Assembly: GCF_040676675.1 (NCBI RefSeq)
Contig: NZ_JBFAPK010000067.1
Location: forward strand, 1-20,448
Origin: JBFAPK01 sp040676675
GTDB taxonomy: Bacteria > Actinomycetota > Actinomycetes > Mycobacteriales > Micromonosporaceae
DNA: 20,448 nucleotides
Reading direction: 5' to 3'
The notes beneath the pieces were generated by a model. It saw only the letters and a program-made list of their open reading frames with translations. It did no database searches and had not been told where the DNA came from. The position numbers and the translations under genes were made by a program. Below, one piece after another: positions 6,418 through 13,454 of the stretch. Position 1 is the first letter of the stretch, and the number at the start of each line of letters is the position of its first letter.

Positions 6418-7500
6418 ATGCCACTCGATCACTACGTCACCCTGGGCCGGTCGGGGCTGCGGGTCAGCCCGTTCGCCCTCGGCGCGATGACCTTCGGCGA
6501 GGATCCCGGCGGCGCCGGGTGCAGTGTCGATGAGTCCGAGAGGATCCTGGAGACGTACCTGGACCGCGGCGGGAACTTCGTCGACACCGCGAACTTCTAC
6601 ACCAACACCCACTCCGAGAAGATCCTCGGCGACTTCTTCGCCGCCCGCCCGGGCCGGCGCGAGCGGGTGGTGCTGGCCTCGAAGTTCTTCTTCAACCTCT
6701 TCCCGGGCGACCCGAACGGCGGCGGCGCGGGCCGCACCTCGATCATCGCCCAGCTCGACGAGAGCCTGCGCCGGCTCCAGACCGACTACCTCGACCTGTA
6801 CTGGCTGCACAACTGGGACCGGAACACCCCGATCGAGGAGACCATGCGTACGCTCGATGACCTGGTCCGGGCGGGCAAGATCCGGTACATCGGGTTCTCG
6901 AACACGCCCGCCTGGGTCACCGCGCAGGCGCAGACGACCGCGCTGCTGCGGGGCTGGAGCCCGCTGATCGCGTTGCAGGTCGAGTACTCGCTGCTGGCCC
7001 GTACCGTCGAGGGCGAACTCGCGCCGCTCGCGCTCGACCAGGGCATGGCGCTGGTCCCGTGGAGCCCGCTCAGGAACGGCTTCCTCTCCGGCAAGTACCG
7101 GCGCGGCGCGGAGGTGACCGACTCGGCCCGTGCCGCCTACGTCGGCGGCCCGAGCAAGGAGGAGTACCGGGTGATCGACGCCGTCGCCGAGGTCGCCGAC
7201 GAACTCGGCACCACCTCGGCCGCCGTGTCGCTGGCCTGGCTGCGCGCCCGTCAGGGCACCGTCGTACCGATCCTCGGCGCCCGGCGGGTGGCGCACCTGG
7301 AGGCGAATCTCGCCGGCCTGGAGGTGACGCTCGATCCCGGACAGTTGGCGCGGCTGGACGAGGTCTCGGCCCCGACCCTGAACTATCCGGCGCCGATGCA
7401 CGGCGCGCAGCGGGCGATGCTGCAGTTCGCCGGCACGACGGTGGACGGCGAGCCGTCGGGCGTCTACCCGCCGCTGCTGCAGAGCGCCGTGCGGTACTGA
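6418..7500 (+). CDS. Aldo/keto reductase
   Basis: The 360-residue protein is a cytoplasmic aldo/keto reductase, a TIM barrel that reduces aldehydes or ketones with NADPH. The whole catalytic tetrad is visible: Asp56 (GGNFVDTANFYTN), Tyr61, Lys89 (VLASKFFF) and His131 (YLDLYWLHNWD). The segment AGKIRYIGFSN and the C-terminal cofactor-binding part VVPILGARRVAHLEANLAGL are also typical. Length is slightly above the usual 320-340 because of a C-terminal tail ending SAVRY. AGGAG at 6405-6409 supports the ATG at 6418. It is divergent from an AraC regulator and followed by a strong hairpin, so it is probably a single-gene transcript induced by that regulator. The natural substrate cannot be told from sequence. 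Confidence 0.95.
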   Translation: MPLDHYVTLGRSGLRVSPFALGAMTFGEDPGGAGCSVDESERILETYLDRGGNFVDTANFYTNTHSEKILGDFFAARPGRRERVVLASKFFFNLFPGDPNGGGAGRTSIIAQLDESLRRLQTDYLDLYWLHNWDRNTPIEETMRTLDDLVRAGKIRYIGFSNTPAWVTAQAQTTALLRGWSPLIALQVEYSLLARTVEGELAPLALDQGMALVPWSPLRNGFLSGKYRRGAEVTDSARAAYVGGPSKEEYRVIDAVAEVADELGTTSAAVSLAWLRARQGTVVPILGARRVAHLEANLAGLEVTLDPGQLARLDEVSAPTLNYPAPMHGAQRAMLQFAGTTVDGEPSGVYPPLLQSAVRY

Positions 7501-7558
7501 GTCCCGCGACCGGGCCGCTCGTCCGCGCCGCCGCTTCAGCGGAGTTCGCGCGGGTACG

Positions 7559-7601
7559 CGTCATGCCTCCCGGACCCGGCAGGGGTCGGGGAGGCATGAC
7601 G
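7559..7601. terminator. Strong bidirectional terminator
   Basis: A 13-bp perfect outer stem (7559-7571 with 7589-7601) encloses a 5-bp inner stem GACCC/GGGTC with loop GGCAG. It lies between the convergent reductase gene and lectin remnant and can serve both. Confidence 0.75.
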
Positions 7602-7626
7602 TCGTGTGACCGGGTCGGCGGTCCGG

Positions 7627-8010
7627 TCAGCCGGCCGTGTTCAGCTGCCAGGACTGCAGGGCGATCGCGCTGCACGGCATGCTCTGCAGCCCGTACGCGG
7701 GGCTGTCGTCGAGGCAACGCCCGGTCTTCTGGTTCTGCACCTGCACCGCGCCGGAGTTCATGGTGGCGAAGGTCCAGCGCTGGAAGGGCGAGTCGTAGCA
7801 GGGCATCGTCGTGAGGCCGTAGGCGGGGCTGTCGTCGAGGCAGAACCCCTCCGCCTGCTCCTTCAGCCCATAGGTGCCGTCCAACCACTCCTGCAGGGCC
7901 CACGACTGGTGTCCGGCGGTGTCGGGCGCGGCGCAGGTGGTGGCCGTCGGGGCCAACCCGCTTCCGTCGAGACACCTGCCCGTGGCGACGGCAATACCCC
8001 TAAATTGCGG
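7627..8010 (-). pseudogene. 5'-truncated ricin-B-type (CBM13) beta-trefoil lectin domain
   Basis: The frame encodes three consecutive QxW-type repeats: GRCLDGSGLAPTATTC ending HQSW, GFCLDDSPAYGLTTMPC ending FQRW, and GRCLDDSPAYGLQSMPC ending LQSW. This is one almost complete beta-trefoil that binds galactose- or xylan-type sugars. Such domains normally sit at the C-terminus of secreted glycoside hydrolases or proteases. Here the frame is closed by an in-frame TGA at 8011-8013. No ATG, GTG or signal peptide precedes the first repeat, and the earliest conventional start (TTG at 7956) would cut the first repeat in half. I read it as the 3' remnant of a larger secreted enzyme whose catalytic part has been lost. 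A short protein from the TTG start cannot be excluded. Confidence 0.7.
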
Positions 8011-8338
8011 TCAACCGGACATGCTGTGGTGCGTCGCACAAATTTGCCGACAACCATTGGACCCCATTTTCGCGTACCTCCGCCGTGGAATGCCGTGCAC
8101 CGAGGAAGTGCAATTTCCTCGGTGTCTGGCGAGGCGTTCCACGCGTTTTACCGGCCGGACCAATCATTGGACGCACCTGGGGAAATGGCTCCTCGGCGGC
8201 GTCGCCACGCCCCGGAGAGAGTCCCGGACAGCTCGTCGGAGCGGACAACCGCCACCCGCGCCGGGCCGGTCGGGAACGGACGGGCGGGGCCCGGACGTCC
8301 GAGCCCCGCCCGTCCGGCGGGTCGTCGCGCGACGGTGG
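8011..8338. other. Gene-free region with nested inverted repeats
   Basis: No gene is supported here. It is less GC-rich than its surroundings and contains a two-tier palindrome: outer arms 8084-8094 and 8133-8143 (one G-T pair), inner perfect arms CACCGAGGAA (8098-8107) and TTCCTCGGTG (8115-8124). CCAAT-C-ATTGG (8160-8170) follows. The region may be the decayed upstream part of the lectin gene or a small structured element. The S33 gene terminator occupies 8277-8316. Confidence 0.4.
8277..8316. terminator. Terminator of the S33 peptidase gene
   Basis: CGGACGGGCGGGGC (8277-8290) and its exact complement (8303-8316) form a perfect 14-bp stem with a 12-nt loop containing GGACGTCC. It is 22 bp past the stop of the minus-strand peptidase gene. 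Confidence 0.75.
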
Positions 8339-9955
8339 TCAGGCGACCGGCAGCGACCAGCCGAGACCGGTCCGGTCCCGGGGTGCGACCGTCGCGCGGC
8401 GCGCCCCGTCCGCCGTCGAGGTCGGGGCCGCGGGGCAGGTGGCGGTCCGCGGCGGGAGCGCGCGGCCGACCAGGTACCGGTCCACGTGGCCGGTCACGCA
8501 GTCGGTTCGGCCGTACGCCCCGTGGCCCCAGCCCTGGTACGCGACGAACCGGCCCCGGTCACCGAGTTGCCGCGCGACGGCGACCCCCCACTCGTACGGG
8601 GTGGCGGGGTCGTACCGCGAGTTGAGCACGAGCAGCGGGATCGAGGTCCGGACCCGCAGCCGGTGTTGCGGGTTGTTCACCTTCGTCCAGCCGAGGCAGC
8701 CGGCCGTCACGCCCACCGCCATGGGCGAGGCCCGCAGGTGGGGAGCCACGGCGCGGGACATGTCGAGGTACCGGGAGAACTCGGCGTGGCTGCCGATCGG
8801 CAGCGACCAGTCCTCGCAGAACACCGCCAGCGGGTATCCGACCAGCTCCGCGCCGTCGGCGGCCGAGGCCGCGGCGCGGGCGGCGCCGGCGCGGGCCGTG
8901 CCGGTGACGGGGGCCGGGCGCGCGGCGCGCTCCCCGGTACCGGCTCCGACCGCGCCCCCGTCGAGCGCGGCCAGGTCGGCGGCCAGCCCGGACCAGTTCG
9001 GACCGTAGAAGGCGCCGAGCGCCCGGTCGCTCAGGTCGAGCCAGGTCAGCTTCGCGCCGCTGTCCGGGTCGACCAGCGTGCCGGCGTCCGCCCGCGCCAT
9101 GAGCCGGTCGTAGAACGCCGCCACGTCCTGCCCGTGCAGGGCGCAGGACGCGTCCCGGTCGCACCAGGCCACGAACTGGCCGAACGAGTCCTCCAGGCCG
9201 ACCGCCTCGGTGCGGAGGAACCCGCCCGTGCTCAGGCTGTGGTCCATGTTGCTGTCTACGACCAGCGCGCGTACCCGGTCCGGGAAGCGCTCGGCGTAGA
9301 TCTGGCCGATCAGCGTGCCGTAGGAGACCCCGTAGTAGCTGATCTGGCGTTCTCCCAGCGCGGCCCGGATCGCGTCCATGTCACGCGCCACCGAGACGGT
9401 GTCGACGTGGTCGAAGAGCGGGCCGCTGTGCCCGCGGCAGTCCGCGGCGAGCCGCTTGTTGTAGGCGACCAACGCCTCGTACTCCGCCTGGTCCGCCGGT
9501 ACCGGGAACGGCTGCTGGGCGAGGAGCGAGACCGAGCAGACGACGGCGTCGCTCCGGGCCACCCCGCGTGGGTCGAAGCCGATGACGTCGAAGCGGCGCA
9601 GGATCTCCGGGCTGAAATAGGTGTCCGCCCCGAGCGCGGCGTCCACGCCCGAGGCGCCGGGTCCGCCGGGGTTGATCAGCAGTGGTCCGATGCGGGCCGC
9701 CGGGTCGGTGGCCGCCCGCTTGGCCACGGCCAGCGGGAAGGTGCCGCGCTCGGGCCGGGCCCAGTCGACGGGCACCTGGAGGTCGCCGCAGCGCACGCTC
9801 GGGTCGTCCGGCCGCTCGGGGCAGGGCTGCCAGTCGATCCGGCCGACCCTCGGGTCCGCCGGGGCGCCGGCCGGTGCGGCGGTCGCCGGTGCGGCGCCGA
9901 GCAGGACGCTGGCGGCGATCGCGCCGGCCGCCGCGGAGCGGATCAGTTTTCGCAT
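8339..9955 (-). CDS. Secreted S33-family alpha/beta-hydrolase (tripeptidyl aminopeptidase-like)
   Basis: The 538-residue precursor has a Sec signal peptide (MRKLIRSAAAG..., cleavage near ATAAPAG) and the layout of secreted actinomycete S33 exopeptidases such as tripeptidyl aminopeptidase and SlpD/SlpE. It shows the oxyanion-hole loop LLINPGGPGASG (about 92-103), GFDPRGVARS, the nucleophile elbow GVSYGT with Ser211, the acid Asp449 in LNSRYDPATP and the base His478 in GWGHGAYG. The C-terminal lid-containing part holds several cysteines. An Ala/Gly-rich insert at about 335-367 looks like a flexible linker and is not a family core segment. The second Met (9955) is preferred because GGAG lies upstream and the signal peptide starts there. 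The enzyme probably trims tripeptides or amino acids from extracellular peptides. A hairpin CGCCAC-TGGACG-GTGGCG (9972-9989) lies in its leader. Confidence 0.92.
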   Translation of the reverse strand: MRKLIRSAAAGAIAASVLLGAAPATAAPAGAPADPRVGRIDWQPCPERPDDPSVRCGDLQVPVDWARPERGTFPLAVAKRAATDPAARIGPLLINPGGPGASGVDAALGADTYFSPEILRRFDVIGFDPRGVARSDAVVCSVSLLAQQPFPVPADQAEYEALVAYNKRLAADCRGHSGPLFDHVDTVSVARDMDAIRAALGERQISYYGVSYGTLIGQIYAERFPDRVRALVVDSNMDHSLSTGGFLRTEAVGLEDSFGQFVAWCDRDASCALHGQDVAAFYDRLMARADAGTLVDPDSGAKLTWLDLSDRALGAFYGPNWSGLAADLAALDGGAVGAGTGERAARPAPVTGTARAGAARAAASAADGAELVGYPLAVFCEDWSLPIGSHAEFSRYLDMSRAVAPHLRASPMAVGVTAGCLGWTKVNNPQHRLRVRTSIPLLVLNSRYDPATPYEWGVAVARQLGDRGRFVAYQGWGHGAYGRTDCVTGHVDRYLVGRALPPRTATCPAAPTSTADGARRATVAPRDRTGLGWSLPVA

Positions 9956-10193
9956 GGAACGAGGCTCCATTCGCCACTGGACGGTGGCGTCGATCCGACC
10001 ACGCGGGAGATCCGTCCCGAAAGGACTGATAGGGACTTCCTAGGGTGTTTTCCGGGAGATCCCCGAGTTTTCCCGGTCGGCCGGGTCGGCGTACCCGCAG
10101 TGCCGGGTCGGCCGATGCGGCGGCCCCTTGAAGATCAATACTTTCGAAAGCCGCGGGGGCGTCGCCCCGTCAGCCTTCGTCCTTGGAGGACCC
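9956..10193. promoter_or_regulatory. Divergent promoter region of two secreted-protein genes
   Basis: This gap separates divergent genes for two exported proteins. It holds the leader hairpin of the peptidase gene (9972-9989), the perfect palindrome CTTTCGAAAG (10141-10150) and GGGGC-GTC-GCCCC (10156-10168) before the plus-strand start. Candidate -10 hexamers TAGGGT (10041-10046) and TACTTT (10139-10144) lack good -35 partners. Confidence 0.4.
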
Positions 10194-11585
10194 TTGACAA
10201 GCACAATCCGGCGCCGGCGACTGTTCGGTGCCGCGCTGGCCGCGACCACCCTCGTGACCGGCCTGCTGACCGCGACCCCCGCCCAGGCCGCCGATGTCGC
10301 CGTACCGGTGACCGAGGGCGCGCTGACCCTCCGCGGAAACGAACTCGTCGTCGACGACTCGTTCTCCACGAGGAGCGGTGATGCTTTCACGCTGGAGAGC
10401 GGAGCGCGGTCGGATGAGCTGAGCCCGCACGTACGCGTGCACCTGGCGGCGGCGGACGGGCAGTGGTTCGACCTCGCGTTCTACGGGGGAAGCGCACCGC
10501 TGGCGGTGGGGACCTACGACGACGCGGTGCAGTGGTCGTACAGCGCGCCCGAGCGCCCGGCCCTGAGTCTGAGCGGCAACGGTAGTGGTTGCAGCGGCTC
10601 GCTCGGCGACTTCCGGGTGAACCAGATCCGGTACGGCGCGGGCGGAGCGATCGAGGCGCTCGACGTCAACTTCGCCTACTACTGCGAGGGGCGCCTGCGG
10701 CTGTCCATGGGCCACCTGGTCGTCAACTACCCGTCCGAGCCGGAGCCGCCGCAGGGCCGGGTGCTGAGCGCCCTCACCTTCGCCGGCCGTGACACCGGCG
10801 AATACCACAGCGGTCTCGGGGACATGATTGTCGGTGTCACCCGGCACGACGGGAACGCCGTCGTCGTCGCCGCGGCGCGCGCCGGGAGCTACGACCGCGG
10901 TTCCTTCGCGATCGCGGCACCGGCTGGCGAGCCGTTGCGGGTCGGCACCTATCCCGACGCCCGCTCCTACTGGGACGGCAGTAACGCCGGTCCGCGCCTC
11001 ACCCTGGACGGGCCAAGAGGGTCCTGCCCGGGAGAGCACGGCACCTTCACGATCCGGCAGCTGAGGTTCGCGCCCGACGGCTCGGTCGCCCTGCTCGACC
11101 TCGCCTTCACCCGGGTCTGCGAGTATCCGGGCGGTAACGATCCGACCACCGGAGAGGTGATCCTCAACATTCCGGGACCGCCTCCGTTCACCCTCGCCCT
11201 CACGGCGGACCGGGCCGACCTGATACGGGACAAGTCCTGGTACCGCACCGGCATCCAGGAGGTACGGGTGGGCGGCACCGTCACCTGCTCCGGCGAGGCT
11301 TGGATGATCGTCACGGGCACCCTCACCCAGGAGCCGGAGGGCCAGCCGCTGGTCGGCCACTTCGGGGTGCCGGTGAGCTGCGCGGCCGGCGAGGTGACGC
11401 CCTGGTCGGAGACGGTGGTGTGGTACGAGGCCACGGACCGGGACTTCGCGCCGGGCGCCGCCACCCTCACGGCGCACACCACGATCGTCGATCCGGTGTA
11501 CCTGAACACCGTGACCGCCGAGACGACGTCGACCGTGCGACTGCGCCTGCCCGAGACGCCCGCCATCCCGCGCCGGACGAGGTGA
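10194..11585 (+). CDS. Secreted protein with 145-residue internal duplication, function unknown
   Basis: The 463-residue precursor starts at TTG 10194, with GGAGG at 10185-10189 and a signal peptide LTSTIRRRRLFGAALAATTL ending near TPAQAAD. The arginine cluster followed by LF could allow Tat export. The mature protein has two copies of a beta-rich module. PLAVGTY at 102-108 matches PLRVGTY at 247-253, and Cys133/Cys164 match Cys278/Cys309, all at an offset of exactly 145 residues with a 31-residue cysteine spacing in each copy. A third, different domain (about 335-463) has another cysteine pair and ends with a Thr/Val-rich strand region. I do not recognise the family. Each copy probably forms its own disulfide. 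It is divergent from the secreted S33 peptidase, so the two may be co-expressed. Confidence 0.83.
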   Translation: MTSTIRRRRLFGAALAATTLVTGLLTATPAQAADVAVPVTEGALTLRGNELVVDDSFSTRSGDAFTLESGARSDELSPHVRVHLAAADGQWFDLAFYGGSAPLAVGTYDDAVQWSYSAPERPALSLSGNGSGCSGSLGDFRVNQIRYGAGGAIEALDVNFAYYCEGRLRLSMGHLVVNYPSEPEPPQGRVLSALTFAGRDTGEYHSGLGDMIVGVTRHDGNAVVVAAARAGSYDRGSFAIAAPAGEPLRVGTYPDARSYWDGSNAGPRLTLDGPRGSCPGEHGTFTIRQLRFAPDGSVALLDLAFTRVCEYPGGNDPTTGEVILNIPGPPPFTLALTADRADLIRDKSWYRTGIQEVRVGGTVTCSGEAWMIVTGTLTQEPEGQPLVGHFGVPVSCAAGEVTPWSETVVWYEATDRDFAPGAATLTAHTTIVDPVYLNTVTAETTSTVRLRLPETPAIPRRTR

Positions 11586-11616
11586 GCTGACTCCGGGCCG
11601 CCACAGCCGTTCGCCG

Positions 11617-11653
11617 CACCGTACGCCGCGCGGTCGCGGAGCGTACCGGGGTG
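11617..11653 (+). terminator. Terminator of the duplicated secreted-protein gene
   Basis: CACCGTACGCCGCG (11617-11630) pairs with CGCG-GA-GCGTAC-CGG-GGTG (11635-11653) around the loop CGGT, with 2-nt and 3-nt bulges. It lies 32 bp after the stop. Confidence 0.55.
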
Positions 11654-11739
11654 CTCGACGCTGCGGGATGGCTCACACCTCGGGAACCTCTCGCCTCGGA
11701 GCCGGGGCGTCACCGTAGACTCGTGGTCACAACTGAATA

Positions 11740-11856
11740 CCTCATCCAGAGGGGCTGAGGGATACGGCCCGACGACGCCCCGGCAACCACTCCACAGGGA
11801 GCAGGTGCCAATTCCGTCCCCACCGCAGAGCGCGGCTTCCGGGGAAAGATGAGAGG
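11740..11856 (+). promoter_or_regulatory. SAM-I (S-box) riboswitch upstream of threonine synthase
   Basis: The conserved S-box core is present in order. P1 left arm is CTCATC (11741-11746). A kink-turn region follows (GAGGGGCTGAGGGATACGGC then CCGACGACGCCCCGGCAACC, ending 11788), then P3 (CTCC/GGGAG), the conserved GGTGCCAATTCC (11804-11815), and P4. P1 right arm is GATGAG (11848-11853). The right arm of P1 runs directly into GAGAGG, the ribosome binding site for the ATG at 11869. SAM-stabilised P1 would therefore hide the Shine-Dalgarno sequence and switch translation off. GAGG (11853-11856) can alternatively pair with CCTC (11862-11865). A -10-like TAGACT lies at 11716-11721. This control is usually found on methionine and cysteine genes. 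Confidence 0.93.
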
Positions 11857-11868
11857 ACGGCCCTCGCC

Positions 11869-13161
11869 ATGACGTCGACCATCGACGCGACGACCACCAC
11901 CGCGACCACCAGCCCCAGCCCCGCGCGCGCCCTCGTCTGTCGCGGCTGCGGTGCGGAATACCCCCTCATCGCCCAGCACGCCTGTTTCGAGTGTTTCGGT
12001 CCGCTGGAGGTCGCCTACGACCCGGCCGCGCTCGCCCGGGTCACCCGCGCCGAGATCGAGGCCGGTCCGCGGAGCATCTGGCGGTACGCCGCGCTGCTTC
12101 CGACCGGGCAGGACCCGGCCGGCCGGGTCACCCTCGACCCCGGGCTGACCCCGCTGGTCGCGGCCCCGAACCTCGCCGCCGAACTGGGCATCCGGGCCCC
12201 GCTCTGGGTCAAGGACGACAGCGCCAACCCGACCCACTCGTTCAAGGACCGGGTGGTCTCGGTGGCCCTCACCGCCGCGCGTGGCCTCGGCTTCACCCGC
12301 TTCGCCTGCGCCTCGACCGGCAACCTCGCCAACTCCGTGGCCGCCCACGCCGCCCGCGCCGGGGCGCCCTCGATCGTCTTCGTGCCGAGCGACCTGGAGC
12401 AGGGCAAGGTCGTCACCACCGCGGTCTACGGCGGCGACCTGGTCGCCATCGACGGCTCGTACGACGACGTGAACCGGCTCTGCGGCGAACTGGTCGAGAC
12501 GGACGAGTTCGAGGACACCGCGTTCGTGAACGTGAACGTGCGCCCCTACTACGCCGAGGGCTCCAAGACGCTCGGCTACGAGGTGGCCGAGCAGCTCGGC
12601 TGGCGGATTCCCGAGCAGGTGGTGATCCCGATGGCCAGCGGCGAGCTGCTGACCAAGATTGACAAGGCGTTCAGCGAACTGGTCGAGATCGGCCTCGTCG
12701 AGGCGCCGGCGAACGGCTGGCGGGTCTTCGGCGCCCAGTCCGCCGGGTGCAACCCGATCGCCGTCGCGCTGCACGCCGGCACCGACGTCATCACGCCGGT
12801 CCGGCCCACCGGCATCGCCAAGTCGCTCAACATCGGCGACCCCGCGGCCGGCATCTACGCCATCGAGGCGGTGCGCCGTACCGGGGGCTGGATGGAGTAC
12901 GTCGACGACGACGAGATCCGCGAGGGCATCCGCCTGCTGGCGCGTACCACCGGGGTCTTCGCCGAGACGGCGGGCGGGGTCACCACGGCGGTGCTGCGCA
13001 AGCTGGTCGAGAGCGGCAAGCTCGACCCCGACGCCGAGACCGTCGTCTTCAACACCGGCGAGGGGTTGAAGACCATCGACGCGGTGGCGACCCAGGTCGG
13101 ACCGACGTACCGGATCAAGCCCTCGCTGCGTGCGGCCCGGGACGCGGGCCTGCTCGGCTGA
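11869..13161 (+). CDS. thrC: Threonine synthase
   Basis: The 430-residue cytoplasmic enzyme converts O-phosphohomoserine to threonine with pyridoxal phosphate. After a Thr-rich tail (1-16) come a zinc-ribbon-like N-terminus, C24-x2-C27 and C39-x2-C42, then the fold-type II PLP domain. The Schiff-base lysine is Lys126 in DDSANPTHSFKDR, and the phosphate-binding part is CASTGNLANSVAAHAARAG. Zinc-ribbon threonine synthases of about 430 residues are common in actinomycetes and archaea. The gene follows a SAM-I riboswitch whose 3' stem abuts its ribosome binding site, so it is probably switched off when SAM is high. Eight of the first fourteen residues are Thr, which is unusual and may slow translation when threonyl-tRNA is short. 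Threonine synthase is by far the best call; a related PLP lyase acting in sulfur metabolism is a less likely alternative. Confidence 0.95.
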   Translation: MTSTIDATTTTATTSPSPARALVCRGCGAEYPLIAQHACFECFGPLEVAYDPAALARVTRAEIEAGPRSIWRYAALLPTGQDPAGRVTLDPGLTPLVAAPNLAAELGIRAPLWVKDDSANPTHSFKDRVVSVALTAARGLGFTRFACASTGNLANSVAAHAARAGAPSIVFVPSDLEQGKVVTTAVYGGDLVAIDGSYDDVNRLCGELVETDEFEDTAFVNVNVRPYYAEGSKTLGYEVAEQLGWRIPEQVVIPMASGELLTKIDKAFSELVEIGLVEAPANGWRVFGAQSAGCNPIAVALHAGTDVITPVRPTGIAKSLNIGDPAAGIYAIEAVRRTGGWMEYVDDDEIREGIRLLARTTGVFAETAGGVTTAVLRKLVESGKLDPDAETVVFNTGEGLKTIDAVATQVGPTYRIKPSLRAARDAGLLG

Positions 13162-13202
13162 GAGCGAGCACGCTCGGCCGGGCGGGGCGGCTCCCCCGGC
13201 CG
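13162..13202 (+). terminator. Terminator after thrC
   Basis: Two adjacent stems follow the thrC stop: GAGCG-AGCA-CGCTC (13162-13175) and CGGCCGGG (13175-13182) with CCCGGCCG (13195-13202). The second is a strong GC hairpin without a T-tract. Confidence 0.6.
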
Positions 13203-13276
13203 GGCGGCGAAGGCGTGGGCGCTGCGGCCCGTAGTCGCCGATTTGCCGTGCGTAGGAAAAACACGCCTGCGGGGGC

Positions 13277-13372
13277 TTGACGTCGAAACGTGCACGACGC
13301 AAGATGCTCCGTGCGGGAGGGCGTGTCGCCGTAGACTTTTCAAGCTCTTACGTCCCAACGCCGGAGGCGTTG
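13277..13372 (+). promoter_or_regulatory. Promoter and leader hairpin of the tandem-GNAT gene
   Basis: TTGACG (13277-13282) and CAAGAT (13300-13305) with 17-bp spacing form a plausible SigA-type promoter. CGTCG (13281-13285) and CGACG (13295-13299) form an inverted repeat inside it. The leader contains a perfect hairpin CAACGCC-GGA-GGCGTTG (13356-13372). Together with the thrC terminator this suggests that the downstream genes have their own transcript. Confidence 0.45.
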
Positions 13373-13454
13373 TGCGATCGTCCCTCCCGACCAAAAATCT
13401 CCCTGCCCCGAAAAACCATTCGCGCGACGCGGAGCGGGCCGGCACGCTCGGGGC

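Noticed and set aside
5347..7401. Very long minus-strand frame running from the AraC gene through the aldo/keto reductase
   Set aside because: The part beyond 6264 is the antisense shadow of the reductase gene, which has an intact catalytic tetrad on the other strand.
7874..10381. 835-codon plus-strand frame across the S33 peptidase region
   Set aside because: It is a GC-bias shadow. The minus strand encodes a complete peptidase with signal peptide and catalytic triad.
11710..13302. 530-codon minus-strand frame opposite threonine synthase
   Set aside because: It crosses the SAM riboswitch and all of thrC and has no recognisable domain.
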